The position numbers were made by a program, and so were the translations under genes. A stretch of DNA of 64,000 nucleotides, from assembly GCF_000472525.1 (NCBI RefSeq), contig NZ_AWZT01000003.1, positions 140,263 to 204,262 of the forward strand, read 5' to 3'. Each line of letters begins with the position of its first letter. Position 1 is the stretch's first letter. The DNA is from Paraburkholderia dilworthii. GTDB lineage: Bacteria; Pseudomonadota; Gammaproteobacteria; Burkholderiales; Burkholderiaceae. The notes below the pieces were generated by a model that worked only from the letters and a program-made list of their open reading frames with translations, ran no database searches and was not told the origin of the DNA. Of the stretch, positions 26,853-35,673 are shown piece after piece.

Positions 26853-27491
26853 ATGAGCGAAGGCGTATACGGAGAACAGGCAACCGGGCGAGTCACCCAC
26901 AGCCTCTTGCGACTGAGCACGGCCATGCGAAGCCAGGCTTGGGAATGGGCGGAAGGCGCGGGTCTCACGCCCACCCAGGGCGAGATTCTGGTTTTGCTGA
27001 TGCAGCGCAAGGGCCCGATGCGGCTCGGGGAAATCGCACGTGAAACGGCATTGACCGCGGCCACCACCAGCGACGCCGTCAGCACGCTCGAAACGAAAGG
27101 GCTGGTCGAAAAGCGCCGCGCGCTGGACGACGGCCGCGCGCTCGCCGTGCGCCTGACCGCTCGCGGCCGCACGGCCGCCAAGCGCGCCGCGCAATGGCCC
27201 GACTTTCTGGCCAAGGCAGTCGGCACCTTGCGCAACGACGAGCAAGCGATGTTCTATCGCACGCTGCTTAAGACGGTTCATCAACTCGAAGCGCAGGGTC
27301 ATATTCCGCCGCACCGCATGTGCCTGAGCTGTACGCATTTCGAGCCGAGCAAGAATCCGAAGAAGACGCCGCATCATTGCGCGCTGCTCGACCTGAACAT
27401 GGCGGATACGGACCTGCGTCTGGATTGCGCGGTGTATGAAACCGCTGACGTCGCTACCCAAAAGAAGACCTGGAAGATCTTCGCCCAATAA
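26853..27491 (+). CDS. MarR-family regulator with C-terminal cysteine cluster
   Basis: A 212-residue protein. The first 150 residues are a MarR winged-helix domain: LTPTQGEILVLLMQRKGP, then LGEIARETALTAATTSDAVS (recognition helix region), then EKRRALDDGRALAVRLT (wing). The tail has CLSCTHFEP at about residue 153, HHCALLD at about 172 and LRLDCAVYE at about 187, giving four cysteines spaced as a metal or iron-sulfur ligand set. That would let the regulator sense redox or metal, but this is inferred. The gene is followed after 126 bases by an amidotransferase gene, probably under separate or shared control. The upstream DNA is the candidate origin region. Confidence 0.88.
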   Translation: MSEGVYGEQATGRVTHSLLRLSTAMRSQAWEWAEGAGLTPTQGEILVLLMQRKGPMRLGEIARETALTAATTSDAVSTLETKGLVEKRRALDDGRALAVRLTARGRTAAKRAAQWPDFLAKAVGTLRNDEQAMFYRTLLKTVHQLEAQGHIPPHRMCLSCTHFEPSKNPKKTPHHCALLDLNMADTDLRLDCAVYETADVATQKKTWKIFAQ

Positions 27492-27617
27492 GGCCGCCGC
27501 TCTCCTGACAATCCGCTACACTGCAAAACCGACCCCCGACAGGCGGCCTTCGCCGCTTGCCAGCCGTTGGGCGCCGCGTAGCGGCTGGTCCGCAGTCAAC
27601 CTGAAGGTGACAGGCTG

Positions 27618-28331
27618 ATGAATCAGGAAGTTCTGGCCATTCGCCATGTGCACTTCGAGGACTTAGGCAATCTCGAACTGGTGCTCGGTGAACGCGGACG
27701 TCCGGTCCGTTATCTCGACGTCGGCTTTGCGCGCATCGAGGCACCGAACCCCGTCACGCCGTCGTTGATGGTGGTGCTCGGCGGCCCGATCAGCGCCACC
27801 GACGACGCGCTTTATCCCAGCCTCGTACCGCTGCTCTCGATGATCGAAAAACGCATCGAGGCGGGGCTGCCTACACTCGGCATCTGTCTCGGCGCGCAAC
27901 TGATTGCGCGTGCGCTCGGTGCACGAGTCTATCCCGCGGGTCATACAGAACTCGGCTGGGAACCGCTCACGCTTACCGATGCCGGCCGTGCGTCGCCGGT
28001 GCGTCATCTCGATGGCGGGCATACATCTATGCTGCATTGGCATGGCGATACGTTCGATCTTCCCGCAAACGCAACGCGTCTTGCCTCCACGAGCGCTTGC
28101 GAGAACCAGGCTTTTGCTTGGGGCAGCCATGTGCTTGCATTGCAATGCCATCCCGAGATCCGCGCGGACCGCTTCGAGCCCTGGCTGATCGGCAATGCCG
28201 GCGAGCTTGTGGGCCGCGGAATCGACGCACGCCAGTTGCGCGCCGAAACCGCGCAATTCGGTCCGGCTCTTGAGGCTGCCGCCCGCCGCATGTTCGGCGA
28301 ATGGCTGGATCAGGTGGAAGCGAAGCTCTGA
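27618..28331 (+). CDS. Class I glutamine amidotransferase-like protein
   Basis: A 237-residue stand-alone GATase1 domain. The nucleophile elbow is LGICLGAQLIARALG, with Cys at about residue 93, and the His-Glu pair is LQCHPEI near 178. The triad therefore looks complete. These proteins hydrolyse glutamine or gamma-glutamyl compounds; the paralogues include YfeJ-like and GuaA-like proteins, and the substrate here is unknown. The start at 27618 follows an AAGGTGA-like ribosome site. The gene lies between the Cys-cluster MarR gene and an old yellow enzyme gene, all in the same direction. Confidence 0.88.
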   Translation: MNQEVLAIRHVHFEDLGNLELVLGERGRPVRYLDVGFARIEAPNPVTPSLMVVLGGPISATDDALYPSLVPLLSMIEKRIEAGLPTLGICLGAQLIARALGARVYPAGHTELGWEPLTLTDAGRASPVRHLDGGHTSMLHWHGDTFDLPANATRLASTSACENQAFAWGSHVLALQCHPEIRADRFEPWLIGNAGELVGRGIDARQLRAETAQFGPALEAAARRMFGEWLDQVEAKL

Positions 28332-28370
28332 AGTGAAGCCCTGAAGTACAGCCCTGAAGCGAAGCCCTGA
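28326..28370. repeat. Short imperfect direct repeat after the amidotransferase stop
   Basis: The unit GAAGCCCTGA or a close variant occurs three or four times in 45 bases (GAAGCCCTGAAG, ACAGCCCTGAAG, GAAGCCCTGAG). It begins at the end of the reading frame. It looks like local slippage and has no obvious function. Confidence 0.6.
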
Positions 28371-28573
28371 GCGCGAGCATGTTGGCGGGATTGGCGTTAG
28401 GATCGCATTGCGAATTCGAACAGGTACCTTAAGCGTCGAGTCCGTCTGACCGCCTTGAATGCGGCGCGATCGACAGCCAGCACACCGACTTCTTATCGAC
28501 ATCTCCCCGCCTGCAGCAAACTACCCACGGTGCTATGCTCGTTCGCTCTCGGGTTCTTACTGGGCGTTGATCC

Positions 28574-29686
28574 ATGAGCGCGCTATTTTCTCCACTCACG
28601 CTGCGCAGCGTGACGCTTCCGAATCGGATCGTCGTGTCGCCGATGTGCCAGTACTCCGCCGAACGCGGCGAGGCAACCGCGTGGCACATGATCCACCTGG
28701 GCAGTCTTGCGTTATCGGGTGCCGGCATGTTGTGCATCGAAGCGACGGCCGTCGAGCCTGACGGCCGCATCACGCCGGCCGATCTCGGTTTGTGGGACGA
28801 CGTCACAGAGGCCGCGCTCACGCCGGTGCTCGCCGCAATCCGCAAGCATTCGCATATCAACGTGACGATGCAGCTCTCGCATGCCGGGCGCAAGGCATCG
28901 AGCCAGGCGCCGTGGGAAGGCGGCCAGCTGATTCCTGTATCGCAAGGCGGCTGGTTGCCGCACGCGCCTTCGGCATTGCCGCACAAGGCGGGCGAAGAGC
29001 CGCCGTTGGCGCTCGACACGCCAGGGCTGAACCGCATTCGCGAAGCATTCGCGGCGTCCGCGCGTCGCGCGGCGCGCCTCGGTATCGATGCATTGGAAGT
29101 GCATGCCGCGCATGGCTACCTGTTGCATCAGTTTCTTTCTCCGCTGGCCAATCAGCGCGACGACGACTACGGCGGTTCGCTCAAAAACCGCATGCGCTTT
29201 CCGCTCGAAATCTTCGACGTCGTACGCGCGTCGTTTCCCGCCGACAAACCGGTTGGCGTGCGTGTGTCCGCGACGGATTGGGTCGAAGGCGGCTGGTCGC
29301 TGGAAGACACGATCGCGTTCGCGCACGAGTTGAAAAAGCGTGGTTGCGACTGGATTGACGTTTCGTCTGGGGGCGTGTCGCCGTTGCAGAAAATTCCGCT
29401 CGAGCCGGGCTATCAGATTCCGTTCGCCAAGGCTGTCAAAAAAGCGACGGGGCTTACAACGATCGGCGTCGGGCTCATCACCGATCCGCTTCATGCGGAG
29501 CAACTGATCGAACAGGGCGATGCCGATCTCATCGCATTGGCTCGTGCGCTGCTCTACAACCCGCGCTGGCCATGGCACGCCGCCGCGCAACTCGGCGCGA
29601 CGGTTGAGGCGCCTCCGCAGTACTGGCGTTCGCAACCGCGCGAGCAAAAGGCGCTGTTCGGCGAGATTTCGTTTGGACAAAGATGA
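28574..29686 (+). CDS. Old yellow enzyme, NADH:flavin oxidoreductase (YqjM/NamA/XenA-like)
   Basis: A 370-residue FMN-dependent ene-reductase. VSPMCQYSAERGEATAWHMIHLG at residues 22-44 is the YqjM-subgroup N-terminus with its FMN-contacting Cys. GRKASSQAPWEGG lies near 104, HAAHGYLLHQFLSPLANQR near 175, and GVGLITDPLHAEQLIEQGDADLIALAR near 295 (phosphate-binding part). It reduces activated double bonds or nitro-compounds using NAD(P)H, and its physiological substrate is not evident. Length and start are normal for the family. Confidence 0.94.
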   Translation: MSALFSPLTLRSVTLPNRIVVSPMCQYSAERGEATAWHMIHLGSLALSGAGMLCIEATAVEPDGRITPADLGLWDDVTEAALTPVLAAIRKHSHINVTMQLSHAGRKASSQAPWEGGQLIPVSQGGWLPHAPSALPHKAGEEPPLALDTPGLNRIREAFAASARRAARLGIDALEVHAAHGYLLHQFLSPLANQRDDDYGGSLKNRMRFPLEIFDVVRASFPADKPVGVRVSATDWVEGGWSLEDTIAFAHELKKRGCDWIDVSSGGVSPLQKIPLEPGYQIPFAKAVKKATGLTTIGVGLITDPLHAEQLIEQGDADLIALARALLYNPRWPWHAAAQLGATVEAPPQYWRSQPREQKALFGEISFGQR

Positions 29687-29906
29687 AGCAGCCCATGCGC
29701 ACGATGCAAGCGCACGTTTTTGACGGTTGAACGAAGCCGTCTTCAGCGTGTAGGATGCCGGTTGTGGCGCATGAGCGTCGCAGGTCGACGCGGCGCTCGA
29801 AGGGCGCCGCGTTTGCTATCAGCGCCAGAAAAAATCAGCGCGTCAGACGCGGGCGTTTTCCGACGGCTGCCGGACTTCATCCCAGTTCTTCACAAGGATT
29901 CATTCA

Positions 29907-30446
29907 ATGAGTTCACGCAGGATCGCCGTGCGTCGTTCAGGTGTGCACGGCAAAGGCGTGTTTGCGCTCGAACCGATTGCGGCCGGCGAGCGGCTAATCG
30001 AATACAAGGGCGAGCGGATCTCGTGGAAAGAAGCGTTGCGCCGTCATCCGCATAATCCCGACGAACCGAACCACACGTTCTACTTCGCGCTCGACAGCGG
30101 CAAGGTGATCGACGGCAAGGTGGACGGCAACAGCGCGCGCTGGATCAACCACTCGTGCGCGCCGAACTGTGAAGCCGAAGAGATCGACGGTCACGTGTAT
30201 GTCCACGCGCTGCGCGACATCGCCGAGGGCGAGGAAATTTTCTACGATTACGGCCTCGTGATCGACGCGCGTCAGACCAAGAAGCTCAAGAAGGAATACG
30301 AATGCCGCTGCGGCTCGCGCAAGTGCCGCGGCACGATGCTGGCGCCGCCCGAGAAAGAGAAGAGCGCGGCTAAAAGCGCGAAGCCGGCAAAGTCCGCTAA
30401 ATCGGCCAAGGCGACGAAGGCCGCGAAGAAAGCCAAAAAGAAGTAA
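29907..30446 (+). CDS. SET-domain protein with post-SET motif and Lys/Ala-rich tail
   Basis: A 179-residue protein. The SET domain runs from residue 4 to about 120: RRIAVRRSGVHGKGVFALEPI, ARWINHSCAPNCEAEEIDG (the NHSC SAM/substrate motif) and EEIFYDYGLVI. A post-SET zinc motif follows, CRCGSRKCRG near residue 132. After that the last 35 residues are almost only Lys, Ala and Ser in KSAK-like repeats, resembling the tail of histone H1 or of bacterial AlgP. SET domains methylate lysines. A bacterial example with its own basic tail could modify a nucleoid protein or bind DNA itself; the substrate is not known from sequence. It is a single-gene unit ending in a strong terminator. Confidence 0.92.
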   Translation: MSSRRIAVRRSGVHGKGVFALEPIAAGERLIEYKGERISWKEALRRHPHNPDEPNHTFYFALDSGKVIDGKVDGNSARWINHSCAPNCEAEEIDGHVYVHALRDIAEGEEIFYDYGLVIDARQTKKLKKEYECRCGSRKCRGTMLAPPEKEKSAAKSAKPAKSAKSAKATKAAKKAKKK

Positions 30447-30509
30447 CGCGCGAGTTGCCGGGTTCGTCATGCGAATGACGGCGAGACAGCCCGTTGGATG
30501 CAGACACTG

Positions 30510-32012
30510 CTACAGATCGACCGGCGCCGAATGCGCCGGTTTTTTTTCATGGTGCTGCATGTCGTCATTCGGCTCAGCTTGAACCGCGGAATGCACGAGC
30601 GGAATACGCACGATAAAACGCGCTCCGCCTTCCGCCGCGTCTTCGTAGTGCACGCTGCCATGATGCAACGCCATGATGTCGTGAACGATTGCGAGGCCCA
30701 GTCCGGCGCCGCCATCCACGCCGTTATCGCTCTGGCCGTCGCCGCGGAAAAACCGCTTGAACAGATCGGCTTGCTGCGTGTGAGGCACGCCGGCTCCATT
30801 ATCTTCCACCACGATTTCGGCCATGCGTACGTCGTCGATCACGGTTTGCGACACGGTGACCGTGATGCGCCCGCCATCGAAGCGCGACGGCGGCACATAC
30901 TTCAACGCGTTATCCAGCAGGTTCGCGATCACTTCGTGAAGCAGAATCGGATTGCCGCGCGCAATTAACGGATGGTCGTTGGCGGGATCGTCGAGCCGTT
31001 GAAAACCCAGGTCGATGTGCGAGGTCAATGCGCGCGGCACCCATTCCGCGCCGGTATCGAACGCGAGCGCGGCCATATCCACATTCACGAAGCGCGCAGC
31101 CTGCTCGGCCGGTTCCGCGCGCGCGAGAGACAGCAACTGATTCGACAGACGCACCGCGCGATCAGCCGCTGCACGCAGTTCGCGCACCGCGGCAAGCGTC
31201 TGCTGCGGATCGCGCGCAGTAGCCGCCTGCTCTGCATGCAGCTTGACGGCGGTGAGCGGCGTGCGCAACTGATGCGCGGCATCGGCGATGAACTTGCGTT
31301 GACCGTCGAGCGCGGTTTTCAGGCGGCCGAGCAGCGCGTTCACGGCACCGGTCAGCGGCCGGATTTCGACGGGCACATAGGTTTCGTCAACCGGTTCGAG
31401 CGACGTATGAGTTTGCCGGTTCAGCGAGTCCGCGAGATCGGTCAGCGGATTGAGCTGCTGATTCACCACTCGCCACACGATCACCCAGCCGGCGAGCAGC
31501 AGCAACAGCAGCGGCATCATGATTGCGACGAGGAATTCGGCGGCGATACGAAAACGGTGATGCACCGGCTGCCCGACTTCGACGACGATCGGGTTGCCGA
31601 CCGGCTGATCGACCCGCACTTGCGCGACGCGCACGGTCACGCCCTGGTGCTGCGTTTCGAACACGTACGCGTAATGCATACGCCGAACGCTCGTGCCTTG
31701 CAGCGGAAGGCTTTTATCGCCGGCGATTTCTGTTTCGCCATTACTGATCCGATAGACGAGATGCTCGATCGGATCTGAGAACATGGCTTGCGCGAGCGGC
31801 GGCACGGTAATCGGCGCTTCGGGGCCGGCGATCTGGATCTGCTTGGAGATGGCGGTCGCGAGGTCGGCGAGCGAGCGATCGACCACATGCTGCGTGTACT
31901 GCCACGCGAGCCAGTAGGCGATGAGGCCGCTCATTAGCGCGAGCAGCGAAAGAGGAGCAGCTAGGCGCCGCAGCAGCGTGCGGCGCAGACTATTGGCGGC
32001 CGGCTGGGGCAT
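30510..32012 (-). CDS. Sensor histidine kinase, TctE-like
   Basis: A 500-residue membrane kinase. One membrane span is near residues 19-39 (PLSLLALMSGLIAYWLAW) and the second near 163-183. Between them is a periplasmic 2CSK_N-type sensor domain. HAMP then follows, and the H-box FIADAAHQLRTPLTAVK with the phosphorylated His lies near residue 252. The ATP-binding lobes carry VVEDNGAGVP and GAGLGLAIVHDI. The domain order matches TctE, which senses tricarboxylates in Salmonella; here the ligand is unknown. Its last codons lie over the terminator of the convergent SET gene. It is downstream of and partner to the response regulator. Confidence 0.92.
   Translation of the reverse strand: MPQPAANSLRRTLLRRLAAPLSLLALMSGLIAYWLAWQYTQHVVDRSLADLATAISKQIQIAGPEAPITVPPLAQAMFSDPIEHLVYRISNGETEIAGDKSLPLQGTSVRRMHYAYVFETQHQGVTVRVAQVRVDQPVGNPIVVEVGQPVHHRFRIAAEFLVAIMMPLLLLLLAGWVIVWRVVNQQLNPLTDLADSLNRQTHTSLEPVDETYVPVEIRPLTGAVNALLGRLKTALDGQRKFIADAAHQLRTPLTAVKLHAEQAATARDPQQTLAAVRELRAAADRAVRLSNQLLSLARAEPAEQAARFVNVDMAALAFDTGAEWVPRALTSHIDLGFQRLDDPANDHPLIARGNPILLHEVIANLLDNALKYVPPSRFDGGRITVTVSQTVIDDVRMAEIVVEDNGAGVPHTQQADLFKRFFRGDGQSDNGVDGGAGLGLAIVHDIMALHHGSVHYEDAAEGGARFIVRIPLVHSAVQAEPNDDMQHHEKKPAHSAPVDL
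30520..30547 (+). terminator. Terminator of the SET-domain gene, inside the kinase 3' end
   Basis: ACCGGCGC and GCGCCGGT arms with a CGAAT loop are followed by eight T. It lies about 75 bases after the SET gene stop. The same DNA encodes the last dozen residues of the sensor kinase on the other strand. Confidence 0.85.
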
Positions 32013-32144
32013 GATCGAACGCGCGGGAAAATGGCAGGCGCAAGGCGCCGTGAAGTTTCGCCGGATGCCGGCGAATCGCGCACGCGGTGCGCGGCGCCGG
32101 CCCGGCGCCGTCAGGCCGCAAGCGAACTGCGGCCTTCACGACGA

Positions 32145-32831
32145 TTATGCGGCCTGGCGGATTTCCTGCAACAGATAACCGAAGCCGCGCACCGTGACGA
32201 TTTCGACACGGCAGTTTTCGAGCTTTTTCCGCACTCGGTGCACATAGACCTCGATAGCGGTGTCGCCGAGATCGCCGCCGAAATGCGTCAGATGGTCTTG
32301 CAGTTGCGCCTTGCTGACCACGCGGCCGTGGCGCAGCAGCAGCATTTCGAGCACGGCGAATTCGCGCGGCGACAGTTCGAGCGGCTTGTCGTCGTTGAAA
32401 ATGCGGCGATCGACGCCCGACAGACGCACACCGCCCAGCGACACTTCCGGGCGTGGCATGTCGCCGTGCGGACCGCTGCGGCGCATGACCGCGCGAATAC
32501 GTGCTTCGAGCTCGGTCGGCTCGAACGGCTTCAGCATGTAGTCGTCGGCGCCGGAATTCAGGCCTTGCACACGGTCGTTCAGTTCGTCGCGCGCGGTGAG
32601 GATGATCACCGGCGTGTGGCGATTGCTCTGACGGAAGCGCGAGAGCAGCGTCATACCGTCGATGCCCGGCAAGCCGAGGTCGAGAATCACTAGTTCGTGG
32701 CGATTCTGCGTAAGGGCCTGTTCGGCAAAAATGCCGTCGTGGACCATGTCGACGGTGAAGCCGGCTTGTTCGAGACTGCTTTGGATGCCGCGCGCGATGG
32801 GACGGTCATCTTCGATCAGAAGGAGTCGCAT
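32145..32831 (-). CDS. Response regulator, OmpR/TctD-like
   Basis: A 228-residue two-domain regulator. The receiver has IEDDRPIARG at the start, LVILDLGLPGIDG with the phospho-acceptor Asp at about 51, and LTARDELNDR, then KPFEPTELEARI with Lys about 101. The winged-helix output domain has LSPREFAVLEMLLLRHGRVVSK and VEVYVHRVRKKLE-like segments, ending VRGFGYLLQE. It is 132 bases upstream of the sensor kinase, on the same strand and probably in one operon. Several GC-rich hairpins lie in that gap. Targets cannot be read from sequence. Confidence 0.95.
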   Translation of the reverse strand: MRLLLIEDDRPIARGIQSSLEQAGFTVDMVHDGIFAEQALTQNRHELVILDLGLPGIDGMTLLSRFRQSNRHTPVIILTARDELNDRVQGLNSGADDYMLKPFEPTELEARIRAVMRRSGPHGDMPRPEVSLGGVRLSGVDRRIFNDDKPLELSPREFAVLEMLLLRHGRVVSKAQLQDHLTHFGGDLGDTAIEVYVHRVRKKLENCRVEIVTVRGFGYLLQEIRQAA

Positions 32832-32991
32832 GGATTTCGCTCAAGTACAATGGGTTTAGGCCTTTGGGCAAGCGGTTCGCCGGGGCGCCTGCTGCACAGA
32901 CCGTTCGTGGTGTGGCTGTGCCCAACTGGCGTAACCCAGCCACGAAGCAGTCGGCGAGCAGCCTGCTGGCGCACATCGGGTAATCGAAGCC

Positions 32992-33216
32992 ATGTCCGAG
33001 ATCAGCATTCACGAACTGGAAGCCGCGATCAACTTCTGGCGCGCCCGCTCACCTTCGAGCGGAGACGAACTCGTTCTGTGCAAGGAGGCAAGCGCGCTCT
33101 CCAAGCCGTATGCGTTGCTGATTGTACAGCGTCAGAACACGCTGTCGCGGGATCGTTTGGACGCGATTGCGAGGCAAGCCCGGGATTCTTACGTGCGCCT
33201 TAAGAATAGCCTGTAG
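32992..33216 (+). CDS. DUF3717-type small protein
   Basis: A 74-residue protein (MSEISIHELEAAINFWRARSP) with LCKEASALSKPYALLIVQRQ in the middle. I recognise this as DUF3717, a small family frequent in Burkholderiales. Its function is unknown. A possible charged helix at the N-terminus and the conserved Trp and Pro-Tyr suggest a folded domain. It stands alone between the divergent response regulator and an Lrp-type regulator. Confidence 0.8.
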   Translation: MSEISIHELEAAINFWRARSPSSGDELVLCKEASALSKPYALLIVQRQNTLSRDRLDAIARQARDSYVRLKNSL

Positions 33217-33309
33217 AACTGAAGGTTTGAGTCCCGCGTTGCCTGCAAAGCCCTTTCAGTACGACGAATTCTTTAACGCGCGGTAATACTGTCGATAAAA
33301 ACATCCTAC

Positions 33310-33801
33310 ATGCTAGACCTCGATCACTTCGACCTCGCACTCCTCGACGTGCTCCAGCGCTTCGGGCGCGCAACGCATCAGCAACTGGCCGAACAGGTGC
33401 CGCTGTCGCCGTCGCAGATCGGGCGGCGACTGCAGCGGCTGGAACAAATAGGCGTGGTGGACGGTTATCGCGTCGTGTTGCGACAGGAGAAGCTGGGCCT
33501 GGGCGTGACGGCGTTTACGAGCCTCAAGCTCAAGCATCACGGCGATTCGATCATCGAGCAGTTCCAGCAACAGATCGACGTACTGCCGGAGGTGCTGGAA
33601 TGCCATGCGGTGGTAGGCGACGCCGACTATCTGCTGCGCATCGTCGCGCCTGACCTGAACTACCTGTCCACGTTCGTGATGAAAAAGCTGATGCGCGTGC
33701 CGGGCGTCGATAGCGTGCGCTCGAACATCGTGCTCACCACGTTCAAGCGCAATGGGCCGTTGCCGCTCGCCCATCTTTCTCCGGGAGCGGCCGCCGCGTG
33801 A
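33310..33801 (+). CDS. Lrp/AsnC-family transcriptional regulator
   Basis: A 163-residue regulator with an N-terminal helix-turn-helix (THQQLAEQVPLSPSQIGRRLQRLEQIGVVDGY) and a C-terminal ligand-binding RAM domain starting near residue 60 (LGVTAFTSLKLK). The second part includes LECHAVVGDADYLLRIVAPD and FVMKKLMRVPGVDSVRSN, with the family end VLTTFKR. The start at 33310 has no strong ribosome site, but the HTH starts about ten residues in, as usual. Family members sense amino acids, and the ligand is unknown. It converges on the CYTH gene. Confidence 0.95.
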   Translation: MLDLDHFDLALLDVLQRFGRATHQQLAEQVPLSPSQIGRRLQRLEQIGVVDGYRVVLRQEKLGLGVTAFTSLKLKHHGDSIIEQFQQQIDVLPEVLECHAVVGDADYLLRIVAPDLNYLSTFVMKKLMRVPGVDSVRSNIVLTTFKRNGPLPLAHLSPGAAAA

Positions 33802-33826
33802 CGCACGCTTTGGCCGCGCGGCTCGT

Positions 33827-34363
33827 CTACGCCGCCTGCTTGGGCTCGCTGCCCGGGCTCAGCAGATCGACGTAGGCCACCGCCACCATGTCCGACTCCG
33901 GCACGCCGAGGCTCGCGAACATCGCGTGAGCTTCTGCGTGACCGTCTTCTTCATCGTCATCTTGCGCGAGTACCACTTCGAGTTCGACGAAGTCGCCCAG
34001 GCCGTCTACGCGATCAAGATGAATGCGCGTGCGCCCCGTCAGATACACATGCCGTTCCTTGGTCACGATACCGCGCGTGGTCAGCGCCGTGGCAAGCAGC
34101 GCGTGCATGGCTTCGGGGTTCGTGACGGGACTGCGCGTGTAATACGACGCCTTGGGCCCGTCGCGGTCGTCGCGCTGATAGAAGATCAGTTCCGCGGGCG
34201 TGCCGTCGTCGAACTGGCGCAGCTTCAGACGCCCGCGCGGCACGTCGTAGAAAAAATCCTGCTGGCGGAAGATCAGCGGCGCGTCCGGCGCGAGCTGCGC
34301 CGCGCGTTCGCGCAGTTGCTCGAAATGCTGCGCGCGGGCCTTTATTTCGATGTTGCGTGCCAT
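33827..34363 (-). CDS. CYTH-domain (class IV adenylate-cyclase-like) protein
   Basis: A 178-residue protein with a CYTH fold: NIEIKARA at the start (a form of the ExExK metal-binding motif), QQDFFYDVPRGRLKLRQFDDG, RQRDDRDGP-like loops, YTRSPV, and VKERHVYLTGRTRIHLDRVDGLGDFVELEVVL at about residue 105-140. It could be a class IV adenylate cyclase or a tripolyphosphate-type hydrolase. I chose 34363 because MARNIEIKARA follows AGGAG; the upstream in-frame ATG at 34510 would add an Ala/Pro-rich leader of 49 residues. It converges on the Lrp-type gene. Confidence 0.88.
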   Translation of the reverse strand: MARNIEIKARAQHFEQLRERAAQLAPDAPLIFRQQDFFYDVPRGRLKLRQFDDGTPAELIFYQRDDRDGPKASYYTRSPVTNPEAMHALLATALTTRGIVTKERHVYLTGRTRIHLDRVDGLGDFVELEVVLAQDDDEEDGHAEAHAMFASLGVPESDMVAVAYVDLLSPGSEPKQAA

Positions 34364-34618
34364 GTCAGGCTCCTGTGGAGGAATGGAATGGTCGGCGGCT
34401 TCCGGTGTTAGCGGCGCTAAGTTGCCAGGAAGCGCAGGGTCGGTTGAGACGGAAAGCGGTGACGGCGGGCGCATCGGCGTGCGCGCATGAGAGAACCGCC
34501 AATCTAACAAAAAGTGCGTGACGCTGCGGTTTCAGTGGACATCGATCCGGCGGAAATTGCGCAAGCGCTGTCATGAGAACTGCTCATATCGTCGTCGCAC
34601 GGTGTGCTCAGGTTCCGA

Positions 34619-35518
34619 TCAGGTCGTCCATTGCAGTTCGGTCAGCTTCAGCGCGGCGGCTATCGCGGGTTCGTCCTTGCGTTCGGCAAGCGTGATGAAG
34701 CTAAGTTGCGTCGGCACCGTAATCCCTTCGACGATGGTCAGCGCATGCGCGTGGGCCTCGGCAATCGCAATCGCATCGCGCGCGAGCGTGAGGCCGACGC
34801 CGGATTTGACCAGATCGAGCATCGACGGCTCCTGGTCCACCTCCGCGACCTTAACCGGCTTCACGCCCGCCTCGCTGAAAGCGCGCGACAGCAAGCGGTT
34901 ATGTGCGGAAGCCGGCGGCGTCCAGATCCACGGAAAGGCGGCGAGCGAGCGCCAGTCGCGCGCGCCTTTTACGCGGTCTTTCCAGCCGGCAGGTGCAAGC
35001 ACGCGGTACTGGAACTGCGTGAGCGTGAGCGTGTGGAAGGCGGGGCCGTCGCGCGTGTCGTCCTCGGACGGTACGCCGATGTAATAGCCGACATCCAGCT
35101 CGCCCGCGCGAACCTGGTCGAGCACCCAACCCGACATGCCGTGCCGCAAAGCGGTCTCGATGTGCGGCCACGTCTCCACCAGTTGCTTCAGAAAACCGCC
35201 GAGGCGCAGAAACTCCGGGTCGAGAATGGTGCCGATGCGCAAGCGCCCGCGCACCTCCTGGCGCAGCGATTGCGCTGCTCGCTGGACGTCGCTCGCGGCG
35301 GCTAACGCGCGTTCGGCATGCGGCAGCAGCGCCTGGCCGTCGCGGGTCAGCGAAAGTCCGTGCGAGGTCCGCGTGAACAGCGTCACCGCCAGTGTCTCCT
35401 GCAAATGCTTGATTTGCAGACTGACGGCCGGCTGGGTCAGATGCAGTTGCACTGCGGCACGCGTAAGGTTGCCCTCGCGTGCAACGGTGACGAACGCGCG
35501 TAGCAGAGTGAGATCCAT
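34619..35518 (-). CDS. LysR-family regulator divergent from mmsA
   Basis: A 299-residue LysR regulator. The N-terminal winged helix is [40 protein letters not shown], and the C-terminal periplasmic-binding-like domain starts near residue 90 ([17 protein letters not shown]). It is divergent from mmsA across 155 bases, the usual arrangement for regulation of the neighbour. It occupies the position of HpdR in the 3-hydroxypropionate loci described in Pseudomonas. I did not find a convincing T-N11-A box by eye. Confidence 0.92.
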   Translation of the reverse strand: MDLTLLRAFVTVAREGNLTRAAVQLHLTQPAVSLQIKHLQETLAVTLFTRTSHGLSLTRDGQALLPHAERALAAASDVQRAAQSLRQEVRGRLRIGTILDPEFLRLGGFLKQLVETWPHIETALRHGMSGWVLDQVRAGELDVGYYIGVPSEDDTRDGPAFHTLTLTQFQYRVLAPAGWKDRVKGARDWRSLAAFPWIWTPPASAHNRLLSRAFSEAGVKPVKVAEVDQEPSMLDLVKSGVGLTLARDAIAIAEAHAHALTIVEGITVPTQLSFITLAERKDEPAIAAALKLTELQWTT

Positions 35519-35673
35519 CCACTGATATTAACGCGGCTTATGGCGCAGTTGAGCATTACTCATTGGATTTCAGCCGCCGAAGCGCCGTACGCTGGCGCTT
35601 GAGCACGCCAGCGCGTTGGCGGAAGATTTTCTCAGCAGCCATCTTGAATGGCCCACAACCGAGAGGACATAAC

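Noticed and set aside
27045..27060. CACGTGAAAC in the MarR gene
   Set aside because: Only one arm of the parS palindrome is present.
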